Of a stretch of DNA of 40,968 nucleotides, positions 1 through 6,862 are shown in pieces; position 1 is the stretch's first letter, and each line of letters begins with the position of its first letter. The stretch is from a virus. Position numbers and translations under genes: made by a program. The stretch is from the IMG/VR virus record IMGVR_UViG_3300045440_000090, positions 1 through 40,968 of that record; one strand, 5' to 3'. The notes under the pieces were generated by a model, which worked only from the letters and a program-made list of their open reading frames with translations, made no database searches and was not told the DNA's origin.

Positions 1-23
1 TGGCGTCGCCCACCGGGTCGCAT

Positions 24-61
<38 letters not shown>

Positions 62-66
62 CGGCC

Positions 67-403
67 GTGGGTCATGTGGGTCACGCCCACCAGACCGCAT
101 GCCTGAACGACCGTGGGTCATGTGGGTCATGCGCCCGCACGTGCATGTGTGGGTCATGTGGGTCACGCCCACACGAGTCCAGATCAGTCCATCTAGCTGC
201 AGCCCTCCGGCGCCGGGGTTTGGGCGTGGGCGATTGTGTGGGCAGTGGCGTGGGTAGTGGCGTGGGTCATGTTTTGCAGTGCTGACGCCCCGTGTGGGCG
301 TTGTGGGTCACGCCCACGCGCCACACCCCATATACAGTACTAACATTTGCATATACAACCATTTTTTCCTAGGTTTAGACAATTGATGACCCACATGACC
401 CAC
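67..403. repeat. Iteron-like array of GTGGGTCA octamers
   Basis: The octamer GTGGGTCA occurs at 67, 76, 113, 122, 149, 158, 262 and 303 on the plus strand and as TGACCCAC at 387 and 396. Four pairs are spaced exactly 9 bases apart (67/76, 113/122, 149/158 and the inverted 387/396). Three copies extend into GTGGGTCACGCCCAC (76-90, 158-172, 303-317), a 5-bp stem with a 5-nt loop. Another octamer lies just outside the repeat at 38292. Regular direct repeats beside an AT-rich patch resemble iterons of a replication origin or a multi-site operator; the function is inferred. Confidence 0.8.
318..384. other. AT-rich patch inside the iteron region (candidate unwinding element)
   Basis: Between the forward octamers and the inverted pair lies an AT-rich patch (ATATACAG, CATATACAACC, a T6 run, TTTAGACAATTGA) in otherwise very GC-rich DNA. 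Iterons beside an easily melted segment is the usual layout of theta-type origins. No initiator gene is adjacent, so this stays a hypothesis. It could also be a promoter region for the plus-strand small genes. Confidence 0.35.
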
Positions 404-498
404 CCATAGGGCGCAAGGCCTACCCACGACACGCCCACACGATCGCCCACGCCATCGCCCACGCGCCCAGGGCGCAGACCCTGTCAGCAATAGGGTCA

Positions 499-528
499 TA
501 GACAACACACTACATAGCGCGTTACACT
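499..528 (+). promoter_or_regulatory. Putative sigma70-like promoter for the left accessory operon
   Basis: TAGACA (499-504, one mismatch to the consensus -35) is 18 bases upstream of TACACT (523-528, four of six to the -10). Initiation near 535 would give a leader of about 40 nt before the ATG at 577. It is the best promoter-like pair upstream of the plus-strand block and is duplicated at 38800-38829. Confidence 0.45.
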
Positions 529-576
529 ACCTACATGTCGCCGCGAACCCGCAGCGACGCAACCGGAGCACGCAAC

Positions 577-744
577 ATGACAACAATCAACAATCCCGAC
601 GATGGTGTCACTGTCACCATCACGCTAGTCGCACGCGGCTGGCTAGTGCGCATGACCGACGACGACAGCGGCGGTATCGTCGGCGACCGTATCTTCCCCG
701 ACGAAACCGCCGCGCTGGCTTACGCTCGCAAGATTGTCGGCTGA
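577..744 (+). CDS. Small hypothetical protein, paralogue of the 2214-2414 product
   Basis: This encodes 55 residues. The start at 577 is preferred over an in-frame ATG at 535 because GGAG lies 8 bases upstream of it. The product aligns over nearly its full length with the protein at 2214-2414: both have an NPDDG motif near the N terminus, an R-M-x-DDDSG segment in the middle, and end in ALAYA-(R/H)-KI-(V/A)-G. That marks a gene duplication within the same operon. No signal peptide or membrane segment is visible and I do not recognise the family. It is first in the operon and followed by a stem-loop. Confidence 0.75.
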   Translation: MTTINNPDDGVTVTITLVARGWLVRMTDDDSGGIVGDRIFPDETAALAYARKIVG

Positions 745-753
745 CATCAACCC

Positions 754-770
754 GAGGCGCCTAGCGCCTC
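754..770 (+). other. Intergenic stem-loop
   Basis: GAGGCGC and GCGCCTC form a perfect 7-bp stem around the loop CTA between the first gene and the GP88 gene. No T run follows, so it is more likely an RNA-processing, stabilising or translation-modulating hairpin than a terminator. Confidence 0.5.
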
Positions 771-789
771 ATTAGTAGAGTACACAAAA

Positions 790-1449
790 ATGCACACAAT
801 GATCTTTGCGGCGCCGCGCCGCTTTATGACCCTCAAGCTTGCGAAGAGCATCGCCGGCAGTCTAGGCAAGCCCAGCAAAATGCCGGGGCGCAGCTATGGC
901 ATCAGCGCTGATCTGTGCAATGTCGGCGCGAAGCTCGCGCAGATCATTGGTTCAGTCTGTCATGGCTGCTACGCCATGAAAGCGAACTACAAATACCCGT
1001 CAGTCAAAACCGCGCATGCGAACCGCGTCGCCGGGCTGTCGTCCGTGTCATGGGTTGACGCGATGATCAAACAGATCGGGCACAGTCAAACCGATTACTT
1101 TAGGTGGCATGACGCTGGAGACATCCAGAGCTTCCAACACCTGTTGGACATTGTCAGGGTCGCGGAAGCTTTGCCGGCGGTTGCATTCTGGATACCGACA
1201 CGGGAAAGCGGCCTCATAAAACGGTTCGCCGATTGTTTCGGTGCTTTCCCGTCGAACCTATGCGTTCGTGTCAGCGCAGCAATGATTGACGGCAAACCGC
1301 CGGCAGGCTTTGAGAACACCAGTACTGTGCATGCCCTCAAGCCGGTGCAAGGCTTCGCATGCCCAGCGCCGACTCAGGGCAACAAATGCGAAGACTGCCG
1401 CGCATGCTGGGATAAGGGCAACACTAACACCAGCTATCACAAGCATTGA
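790..1449 (+). CDS. GP88-family cysteine-rich protein
   Basis: This encodes 219 residues resembling the phage GP88 family, whose activity is not established as far as I know. Conserved-looking blocks are C43, then CHGCYA (57-62), FRWHDAGD (104-111), FWIPTRES (133-140), VRVSAA (159-164) and a C-terminal cysteine cluster C191, C200, C203 and C206 before a histidine-rich tail (YHKH). The paired cysteines suggest a metal or iron-sulfur site. The start at 790 has only a weak purine-rich leader. It is the largest gene in the left block, flanked by stem-loops on both sides, which may set its dose apart from its neighbours. The family call rests on motif recognition. Confidence 0.75.
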   Translation: MHTMIFAAPRRFMTLKLAKSIAGSLGKPSKMPGRSYGISADLCNVGAKLAQIIGSVCHGCYAMKANYKYPSVKTAHANRVAGLSSVSWVDAMIKQIGHSQTDYFRWHDAGDIQSFQHLLDIVRVAEALPAVAFWIPTRESGLIKRFADCFGAFPSNLCVRVSAAMIDGKPPAGFENTSTVHALKPVQGFACPAPTQGNKCEDCRACWDKGNTNTSYHKH

Positions 1450-1455
1450 TTTTCA

Positions 1456-1494
1456 GGGCATGCGCTAGCGGCGCATGCCCGGACAATCCAGTCC
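1456..1494 (+). other. Double stem-loop downstream of the GP88 gene
   Basis: GGGCATGCGC (1456-1465) and GCGCATGCCC (1471-1480) form a perfect 10-bp stem with a 5-nt loop. It is followed directly by GGAC (1481-1484) and GTCC (1491-1494). There is no U tract. The next gene's ribosome-binding site (AGGGG) starts just after, so the element may protect RNA ends or tune expression of the gene at 1509. Confidence 0.5.
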
Positions 1495-1508
1495 GATAGG
1501 GGTCGACA

Positions 1509-1727
1509 ATGATTCATCTTACTGAAACAGGGTTTCACGCCGGCCGCCGGCTTTGCCTGACGTCACGCGACGACGGCGCGCAGAATGCGCACGCGTCATA
1601 TGCGCCGCTGAAAAACCCGGCGTATCGGGCAACATGCTGCGGCGTATGCCTGAAAACATGGGCCGATGAGGCCTATGACGACGGCGACGACATGCCCGAC
1701 TACATCACAGCGTTGCGCGCAGCATGA
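1509..1727 (+). CDS. Small hypothetical protein with CCxxC motif
   Basis: This encodes 72 residues starting at an ATG preceded by AGGGG at a suitable distance. The central segment has two adjacent cysteines and a third three residues later (CCGVC), which could bind a metal ion. The C terminus is acidic (DDGDDMPDYI). No membrane segment is visible. The stop overlaps the start of the micro-gene at 1724 in an ATGA junction, so the two are probably translationally coupled. I do not recognise the family. Confidence 0.65.
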   Translation: MIHLTETGFHAGRRLCLTSRDDGAQNAHASYAPLKNPAYRATCCGVCLKTWADEAYDDGDDMPDYITALRAA

Positions 1728-1795
1728 TCCGCGACGCATTGTTCGCCATCGCGCTCGGCCTGGCCGGCGCGCTGTTTTTGTTCTATTCACTCTAA
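1724..1795 (+). CDS. 23-residue single-helix membrane peptide
   Basis: ATGA overlap with the previous stop starts a 23-codon reading frame. After MIRDA it is an almost continuous hydrophobic stretch (LFAIALGLAGALFLFYSL), enough for one membrane-spanning helix. The overlap gives a coupled start, and the next gene begins 9 bases after its stop, so it fills an otherwise empty gap exactly. It is too short for family assignment. A role in membrane modification, superinfection exclusion or lysis is possible but unproven. Confidence 0.55.
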   Translation: MIRDALFAIALGLAGALFLFYSL

Positions 1796-1804
1796 GGGTT
1801 CATC

Positions 1805-2014
1805 ATGTTTAATTTGACATATAAAACTGTCGCTAATATTGATTTTAGCGGGCTAGGGTTTTACGTCGAGGAGGGTCAATTGTTCGACGCGGACGATTAT
1901 GCGGAAGCATACCGCATTAATCGCGACGATATCGACTATCAGTCGATTCACGCCGTTCAAGATGCCGCTGGCCACCTGAGCCCGGGCGAATGGCTGCAGG
2001 TAGAGCACGCATGA
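1805..2014 (+). CDS. Small acidic hypothetical protein
   Basis: This encodes 69 residues, with AAGGG about 7 bases before the ATG. The protein is acidic (VEEGQLFDADDY, RDDIDY), without cysteines or a membrane segment. The stop overlaps the start of the next gene at 2011 (ATGA). I do not recognise it. The compact acidic composition resembles DNA-mimic or inhibitor-type phage proteins, but nothing specific supports that. Confidence 0.65.
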   Translation: MFNLTYKTVANIDFSGLGFYVEEGQLFDADDYAEAYRINRDDIDYQSIHAVQDAAGHLSPGEWLQVEHA

Positions 2015-2217
2015 TCGCCCGCTATCCCGGCGTGTGCGCACGCACTGGGCGCGCCATCAAGCCGGGTGACGTGATCACGTTCACCAGCGGCCGCAAGGTC
2101 GTGCTAGTCGAACACCAGCGCGTCAGCGACACGGTCCAGTTCGGCGACCGCACGTTTTATCGTAATCGCAACGGTCGTTGCGAGGACGCGCCTTGCTGCG
2201 GGTGCTGCACGATATGA
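2011..2217 (+). CDS. Small hypothetical protein with cysteine-rich C terminus
   Basis: This encodes 68 residues from the ATG at 2011, which overlaps the preceding stop. An upstream in-frame start at 1990 would run further into the previous gene. The N terminus has a basic segment (CARTGRAIKPGD) reminiscent of small zinc or beta-barrel proteins. The C terminus packs five cysteines into about eleven residues (CEDAPCCGCC). Metal binding is plausible. The stop overlaps the start of the gene at 2214. Confidence 0.6.
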   Translation: MIARYPGVCARTGRAIKPGDVITFTSGRKVVLVEHQRVSDTVQFGDRTFYRNRNGRCEDAPCCGCCTI

Positions 2218-2414
2218 GCTACCATCGCACAATCATTAAGATGATCAGCAACCCCGACGACGGGACAACCGTCGAAGTCTCGCACGCCTCAGCGCGCTAT
2301 TGTGTCCGCATGCGGGACGACGATAGCGGAAACTGGCTGCCCGTCGCGCGCGTCTATTCGACCGAAGATGACGCGCTGGCCTATGCTCACAAAATTGCAG
2401 GAGTTGACCAATGA
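2214..2414 (+). CDS. Small hypothetical protein, paralogue of the 577-744 product
   Basis: This encodes 66 residues from the ATG at 2214, which overlaps the stop of the previous gene; an internal ATG at 2241 is an alternative. It shares NPDDG, then R-M-x-DDDSG, and the ending ALAYA-(H)-KI-A-G with the first gene of the operon, so the pair arose by duplication. No function is known to me. Its own stop overlaps the next start at 2411. Confidence 0.7.
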   Translation: MSYHRTIIKMISNPDDGTTVEVSHASARYCVRMRDDDSGNWLPVARVYSTEDDALAYAHKIAGVDQ

Positions 2415-2602
2415 AAACCGACAACAGCGGGCGCCAATGGCGCCTTATCGACCGGCGCCCCGGCGTCGAATTGTGGCGCGCCGATGATGACGACGCGCAT
2501 GGGTTCGCCGTTTGCTTACCCGGTGATGAGCCGGATCACGCGACATGGGCGACAACGACCATGGAGGCCATCGCCCGCCAGTGGTTCGCCCAGGCGTGCT
2601 GA
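2411..2602 (+). CDS. Small hypothetical acidic protein, possibly a distant relative of the two paralogues
   Basis: This encodes 63 residues with an ATGA overlap to the preceding gene. The layout (an aromatic strand, R-A-DDDD, then a short beta segment and a C-terminal helix with EAIARQW) loosely parallels the paralogues at 577 and 2214, but identity is too low to claim homology. Its last codons overlap the micro-gene starting at 2596. Confidence 0.6.
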   Translation: MKTDNSGRQWRLIDRRPGVELWRADDDDAHGFAVCLPGDEPDHATWATTTMEAIARQWFAQAC

Positions 2603-2658
2603 CCGCGCTCGTTGTCGGCCTGCTAGCCTTACTGCTAGCCGCCCTGCTAGACCTCTAA
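2596..2658 (+). CDS. Putative 20-residue hydrophobic peptide (GTG start)
   Basis: A GTG overlapping the end of the previous gene opens 20 codons encoding an almost entirely hydrophobic helix (LTALVVGLLALLLAALL) ending just before the terminator. In the right copy the three substituted bases change Leu to Leu (CTC to TTG) and Val to Leu (GTT to CTT), so the hydrophobic peptide is kept. The start is non-standard and the frame very short, so coding status is uncertain. Confidence 0.4.
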   Translation: MLTALVVGLLALLLAALLDL

Positions 2659-2680
2659 CCCGCCACTGGCGGGTTTTTTT
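2659..2680 (+). terminator. Intrinsic terminator of the left operon
   Basis: CCCGCC (2659-2664) and GGCGGG (2668-2673) make a perfect 6-bp GC stem with loop ACT, followed by seven T. It starts directly after the stop of the last small gene and ends the plus-strand operon facing the convergent primase-helicase gene. The right copy of the repeat is cut in this loop. Confidence 0.9.
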
Positions 2681-2681
2681 A

Positions 2682-2720
2682 CGCCTGCAGGCGCCTGCAT
2701 GTTGACTGCAAGCGCCTGCA
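2682..2720. repeat. Three short CGCCTGCA repeats
   Basis: CGCCTGCA occurs at 2682, 2692 and 2713, between the terminator and the stop of the minus-strand gene. The last two are the longer GCGCCTGCATGT repeated at a 21-base interval. They lie just outside the terminal repeat. Confidence 0.5.
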
Positions 2721-2724
2721 TGTG

Positions 2725-4944
2725 CTAGACCGCCCGCAGCACCGTAGGCGCAGCCGGCGCCTCTACCATGTCGCGTAGCTGGCTCTTGCTGTACTTTGCG
2801 GACATGTCAGCGGCGACAAATATCTGTCGCTTTGTCGCATGCTCTCGCGAGTGGACGCGGCCCATATCCTGCCATCCGGCCTCATTGAGCGCATGCATAA
2901 GCGCGCTGGGGTGAATCCGATGCTGGCCTGGCTGCGTCAACGCGTCGCAGATCGAGTGCCACGGGCCTGCCAGCACGCCCAGCGCAAACACATCCTGACG
3001 CGCCTCGATGAGCAATTGCAGGTACTCTTCATGCGCCGACCGACCGCGCTCGACCATAATCGCCTTCGCCTCGGTCATCGGTGGCGACGCGCCTGGCAAA
3101 AACGCCGACACGTCTCGCGCCGCCAGATACCCGGCGACGATCGCGTTGCCGCCGGCCTCATACCATGCCCACATGGCGGCGCCTTCCGCGTCAGTCATGC
3201 GGGGCGCGTCGGACCACACGCAAAACCAGCGCCTATCGTTGCTGGGGATCGAGATAGCTGCGCGTTCGTTCGAAAAACACAAGACCCAAATTCTGTTCAA
3301 AGCGTTGTAGGGGTGCAGGCCTTTGCGGTTGACGGGCAGGTATTCCGGCGGCGCTGCAATGATGGGCTTGAGGACGTTTTCCATCGCCCTACGGTCTCGC
3401 GCCTCCGCCTGGCGAAGCTCGTTGATCACCATGACCTCGGCCTCGAGGGCGTACCCCCACGACGACGATAGCTCTTCGTTTTTGACGATGGACACGTTAG
3501 ACCGACCGATAGCCCACAGGAAGGGCGCGTACAAAGTGTCTTTCCCGCTGCCGGGTAGACCGCCGTGCAGCACGGCGTGGTTGATCTTGCGGTCAGCATG
3601 CTGCAGCTTGTACGCCAGCACATCAAGCACGTGCTCGCGCTCGAACTGTTCGGGTATCAGGCGCTCGACATGCTCAAGCCACCGCGACGCATCGCCCTCG
3701 GCCGTCGGTGGCCTGGCGTCGCGCCAGCGGTTGCCATAGACCGCGCCGTCCATTGTTGCGAGGACCGACGCGCCAGCGGCGTAGGTGACGCCTTGCAGCG
3801 TCCGGGCGCCCTTCGCCTGGCGGTTTTCGTCATAACAGACACTGGCGGGCACCTTAGCCTTGCCCTCGCCGTGGATCGATTTGCACGGTATATGGGCAAA
3901 CACCGCGTTGAACGACTTGCGCATGATCTCGCGGCGTTCCATCATGTCGAAATATGCGTCGTCCGAAATAATATAAGCGAACCGTTCGTACCATTCGGCC
4001 TTCTCCAACCGGCCCATCTCTTTGCGGTTGACCTCGCGGATAATCTCGACGGTCTCATCGGGAAAGGCGGTCGTCGGCGATATCTTGCCCAGTGCGCCGG
4101 CCATCACCGTCGCCAGCAGTTCGTCGCGCAGGCCGTGCTGGTGATCAGGCCCGCCTTGTTCAGCCACCCATGTCAGGTAGCGGGCCGAGTTCCAGTCGTC
4201 GACGCAGTGACCGTGGAAGCAGGTATAAGCCCGCGAAACGGGCCTGTAACGGCCCATCGGATTGCCGTCGGTATGCTCGGCTGCGTTCGGGCAAACGACG
4301 CCGCACCAGCCCTCGCCGTTGCTGTTCTCCAGCAAGTCGCCACGCTCGGCGATCCACGCCAGCACGTCATCATCGCCGTCATCCGCGAGGCCGACCGGGC
4401 GCATCACGGCGGTGTCGGCAACACCCGGCGTGACGCCCAGCGCGGCGCATATCTCAGCTACGCTGTACTCGCGGCCGGGGGTGAACTCAGTCAGCACCGA
4501 GATAAACCCGTTTTTCTGGTTGATCGAGCCTGGCAGTCTAAAATTCCGCACCGGGTTGCAGGCGCCGGGGTCGGTGTAGCCGGCGGCAGCGATGGCCTTG
4601 ATGGCTGCGCTGAACTCGCCGACCGTGGGCTGTTCGTTGAACGCATACCCATACTGGAAGTTACCCGGTGACGTTTCCATGATCCATGTCGGCGGCAGCG
4701 GCGGCAGCTTGCTCTTGGTGCCAATATCGTCCAGCATCATCGCAAGACAATGAGTGCAGTTAGACGCAGATGCCGACACTCGACCGTCGACGAATCGGGA
4801 CACGATAAAACTACCCGTATTGCAGTACCAAGACGCCTCACCGCGCCATTTTTCCGGCAGATATGCCGGCCATGTGTTGTCTTTTTGTTTCACCACCAGC
4901 GCAGTTTCACCCTCAACTGCCAACGATGCGATATAGTTCAGCAC
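2725..4944 (-). CDS. Primase-helicase (RepB-like primase plus DUF5906-type ATPase)
   Basis: This encodes 739 residues. I place the start at the GTG at 4944 because a perfect AAGGAG sits 8 bases upstream; an in-frame ATG at 4974 lies inside a hairpin. The N-terminal third resembles archaeo-eukaryotic-type primases (ETSPGNFQYG near 90-99, then NFRLPGSINQK near 134-144). A cysteine/histidine segment follows (CPNAAEH near 218-224, CFHGHC near 242-247). The C-terminal half has a Walker A GLPGSGKDT near 462-470 and a Walker B-like VMVINEL near 504-510, as in phage helicases of the DUF5906 group. It would prime and unwind DNA at the fork with the adjacent PolA polymerase. Confidence 0.85.
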   Translation of the reverse strand: MLNYIASLAVEGETALVVKQKDNTWPAYLPEKWRGEASWYCNTGSFIVSRFVDGRVSASASNCTHCLAMMLDDIGTKSKLPPLPPTWIMETSPGNFQYGYAFNEQPTVGEFSAAIKAIAAAGYTDPGACNPVRNFRLPGSINQKNGFISVLTEFTPGREYSVAEICAALGVTPGVADTAVMRPVGLADDGDDDVLAWIAERGDLLENSNGEGWCGVVCPNAAEHTDGNPMGRYRPVSRAYTCFHGHCVDDWNSARYLTWVAEQGGPDHQHGLRDELLATVMAGALGKISPTTAFPDETVEIIREVNRKEMGRLEKAEWYERFAYIISDDAYFDMMERREIMRKSFNAVFAHIPCKSIHGEGKAKVPASVCYDENRQAKGARTLQGVTYAAGASVLATMDGAVYGNRWRDARPPTAEGDASRWLEHVERLIPEQFEREHVLDVLAYKLQHADRKINHAVLHGGLPGSGKDTLYAPFLWAIGRSNVSIVKNEELSSSWGYALEAEVMVINELRQAEARDRRAMENVLKPIIAAPPEYLPVNRKGLHPYNALNRIWVLCFSNERAAISIPSNDRRWFCVWSDAPRMTDAEGAAMWAWYEAGGNAIVAGYLAARDVSAFLPGASPPMTEAKAIMVERGRSAHEEYLQLLIEARQDVFALGVLAGPWHSICDALTQPGQHRIHPSALMHALNEAGWQDMGRVHSREHATKRQIFVAADMSAKYSKSQLRDMVEAPAAPTVLRAV

Positions 4945-4952
4945 GTAGAAAA

Positions 4953-4981
4953 CTCCTTTTAGGGCGCCTTGCACGGCGCCC
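4953..4981 (-). promoter_or_regulatory. Hairpin and strong RBS in front of the primase-helicase
   Basis: GGGCGCC (4962-4968) and GGCGCCC (4975-4981) form a 7-bp stem between the polymerase stop and the primase gene. Read on the minus strand it is followed by AAGGAG (4953-4958) and the GTG start, so it probably protects or separates the two messages. Read on the plus strand it is followed by TTTCTTTT and could terminate antisense transcription. Confidence 0.6.
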
Positions 4982-4987
4982 TTTCTT

Positions 4988-6862
4988 TTAGGGCTTGCCG
5001 TAACGCGACATCACCTTGATGTCAACCGCAAGTGGCAGGCCGGATGCCCAAGCGGGCGGGGTACACATCACCTGGCGCAGCGCATCTACGTCAGGCGAAG
5101 CGGTCTCGATGACCAACTCATCATGCACTGTCAACACAACGTCATCGACCTGGCGCAGCGAGTACCGCAGCAAATCGTTGGCCACGGCCTGGCAGATGTT
5201 CTCTGCTGCCAGGCCGCTCCAGAGACGCGCTCGGGGCCACTCGGTAGCGCCCTGGGCGGGTTTCCACGCGCACTTGGCGTAGCTGACACCATCCGGTTCG
5301 AAGCGCGCATAGGGGTAGCATAGTACTCTGCCCGACGGCAGCGCGTACCATAGATGGACGCCGTCAAACAGGTAAAAGACGCGGCCAGCGGCGAACTCCT
5401 GACCGGGGTTGCGCATGGCGCGCATGTAGGCCGACTCCAGCGCCTGCCAGTACTTCACGGCCCACTGGTTGGCGCGCCGCCAAGCGTCTACGGTGCGCCT
5501 GGCAGCGGCCTCGGGCAGGTGGACACCGTAGTTGCGGCCCATCGCGGCGAACGCGCCCACGCTGCCGCCGTAGCCGCAACTCAGGATCGCGACCTTGCCG
5601 ATCTGGCGCATGTCGGGCGTCACTTCGTCGGTCTTAAAAATCAACGACGCCTCGCGAACGTAGATGTCTTGGCCAGAGCGGAACACATTAAGCACATCCT
5701 CGCCGTTGCCGGAGAGCCACGGGTTGCACCGGGCCTCGATGCCCGACCAGTCGGCCACGACGAAATGCTTACCCGCTGCCGGGATCAGCGCAGGCCGGAG
5801 CATGCCCTTCAAGACATCCGTGACGCGCTTGCCGTAGGCCGGCACGATGGGTGCGTCTGCCACCATCGAGTCGCGCACCTGCTGCGGCGAGGAGGCACAC
5901 TTGCGCGTGAAGTTGTGGACTTGCAGGCCGTACGACGAAAGCCTGCCCGTCGCAGCGCCGCCATTGAAGACGAACGCACCGCGCACGCGGTGGTCCTCCT
6001 CATCGGCCAGCGCCGCCATGCGGGCGAACTTGGCCACCGACGACGCCCAGAGATCGTCAGCGGACTGGACGACCTCGCGCACATCCGGATCGAGATCGTC
6101 GCAGGCTAGCAGGTTGGCGCGAACGGCCTTGTCGATGCTGATCTTGTCCTCGACCGTCATCAACTTCAGTTGCTCGGGCGAGACGCGGTCTTGCACCCAC
6201 TGGCGCATCTTGGGCGAACGAACGGATGTCACGGCACCCTGCGTCACCTTGGCGACAGTGTCCTGTATCTCAATCAGTTCGGCGCTGGCGTAGCGCACGG
6301 CAGAACGTGCTAGCTCAACATCGACTAGCACACCGCGATCATTGATGCGCTCGTTGACATGGTAGTCGAGCAGTTCATCGTCGGACAGAGAGCGCATGCC
6401 TTTGCTGATCGCTCTCGTGGCGCGGACGTCCTGCGCGCAGTACTCAAACAGCTCGGGGAGCAGCGCCGTGTTATACGGCGGGATGCAGCACTGGCGCACC
6501 AGATGGCCACCTCGGTGGTCCTTGCGCATCGACGCGCCGGCGAAGCGGCCAGCGTCTTCCAGACTGCCAGGCGCACAGTTGGCGCGGGCCTGCGCGGCGG
6601 TGCAGTAGAACTGCTCTAGCGGGTAGTCCTGTTGGAGGACGTACCAAAAGATGAGCCGCTCGAAAGCGGCGTTGTGGGCGCGTATTTGGTGGCCTGTGAA
6701 ATCAGGCAACGCGCCACCGGTCCACATCTGGACCTCGCCGTCATCATACGCATAAGCCATGCACAGTACTTCTGTGGACAAGCTCTGCGCATAATTATAT
6801 AGCCCTTGCGTACGCAAATCACAATTACTTTTTGTTTCAAAATCAATCCAACACGTAGGCAT
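4988..6862 (-). CDS. DNA polymerase I-type (PolA) replicative DNA polymerase
   Basis: This encodes 624 residues, smaller than bacterial Pol I and lacking a 5' nuclease domain, as in phage replicases. Exonuclease motifs: WIDFETK with D7 and E9, AHNAAFER (62-69), and YCAQD (141-145). Polymerase motifs: A, VVADWSGIEAR with D371; B, RQIGKVAILSCGYGG with R419, K423 and Y431; C, VHDE (579-582). Both active sites look intact. The ATG at 6862 has AGGA a few bases upstream, inside the 3' end of the HNH gene, which it overlaps by 20 bases. It is followed by the primase-helicase gene and probably copies the phage genome with it. Confidence 0.93.
   Translation of the reverse strand: MPTCWIDFETKSNCDLRTQGLYNYAQSLSTEVLCMAYAYDDGEVQMWTGGALPDFTGHQIRAHNAAFERLIFWYVLQQDYPLEQFYCTAAQARANCAPGSLEDAGRFAGASMRKDHRGGHLVRQCCIPPYNTALLPELFEYCAQDVRATRAISKGMRSLSDDELLDYHVNERINDRGVLVDVELARSAVRYASAELIEIQDTVAKVTQGAVTSVRSPKMRQWVQDRVSPEQLKLMTVEDKISIDKAVRANLLACDDLDPDVREVVQSADDLWASSVAKFARMAALADEEDHRVRGAFVFNGGAATGRLSSYGLQVHNFTRKCASSPQQVRDSMVADAPIVPAYGKRVTDVLKGMLRPALIPAAGKHFVVADWSGIEARCNPWLSGNGEDVLNVFRSGQDIYVREASLIFKTDEVTPDMRQIGKVAILSCGYGGSVGAFAAMGRNYGVHLPEAAARRTVDAWRRANQWAVKYWQALESAYMRAMRNPGQEFAAGRVFYLFDGVHLWYALPSGRVLCYPYARFEPDGVSYAKCAWKPAQGATEWPRARLWSGLAAENICQAVANDLLRYSLRQVDDVVLTVHDELVIETASPDVDALRQVMCTPPAWASGLPLAVDIKVMSRYGKP

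Noticed and set aside
67-403. CRISPR array
   Set aside because: The repeated units are only 8-9 bases and directly paired, with no spacers of even length and no cas genes.
308-508. 66-residue minus-strand reading frame in the control region
   Set aside because: It consists mainly of translated GTGGGTCA/GTGGGCG repeats and lacks a start signal.
3565-4671. 368-residue plus-strand frame opposite the primase-helicase
   Set aside because: It is antisense to a gene with intact helicase motifs; GC-rich codon bias produces such shadow frames. The same applies to 8049-9149, 22915-24210 and 5354-6109.
4962-4981. Hairpin as terminator between polymerase and primase genes
   Set aside because: On the coding strand it is followed by AAGGAG and the GTG start and not by a U run, so it should not end the transcript; only the antisense direction looks terminator-like.
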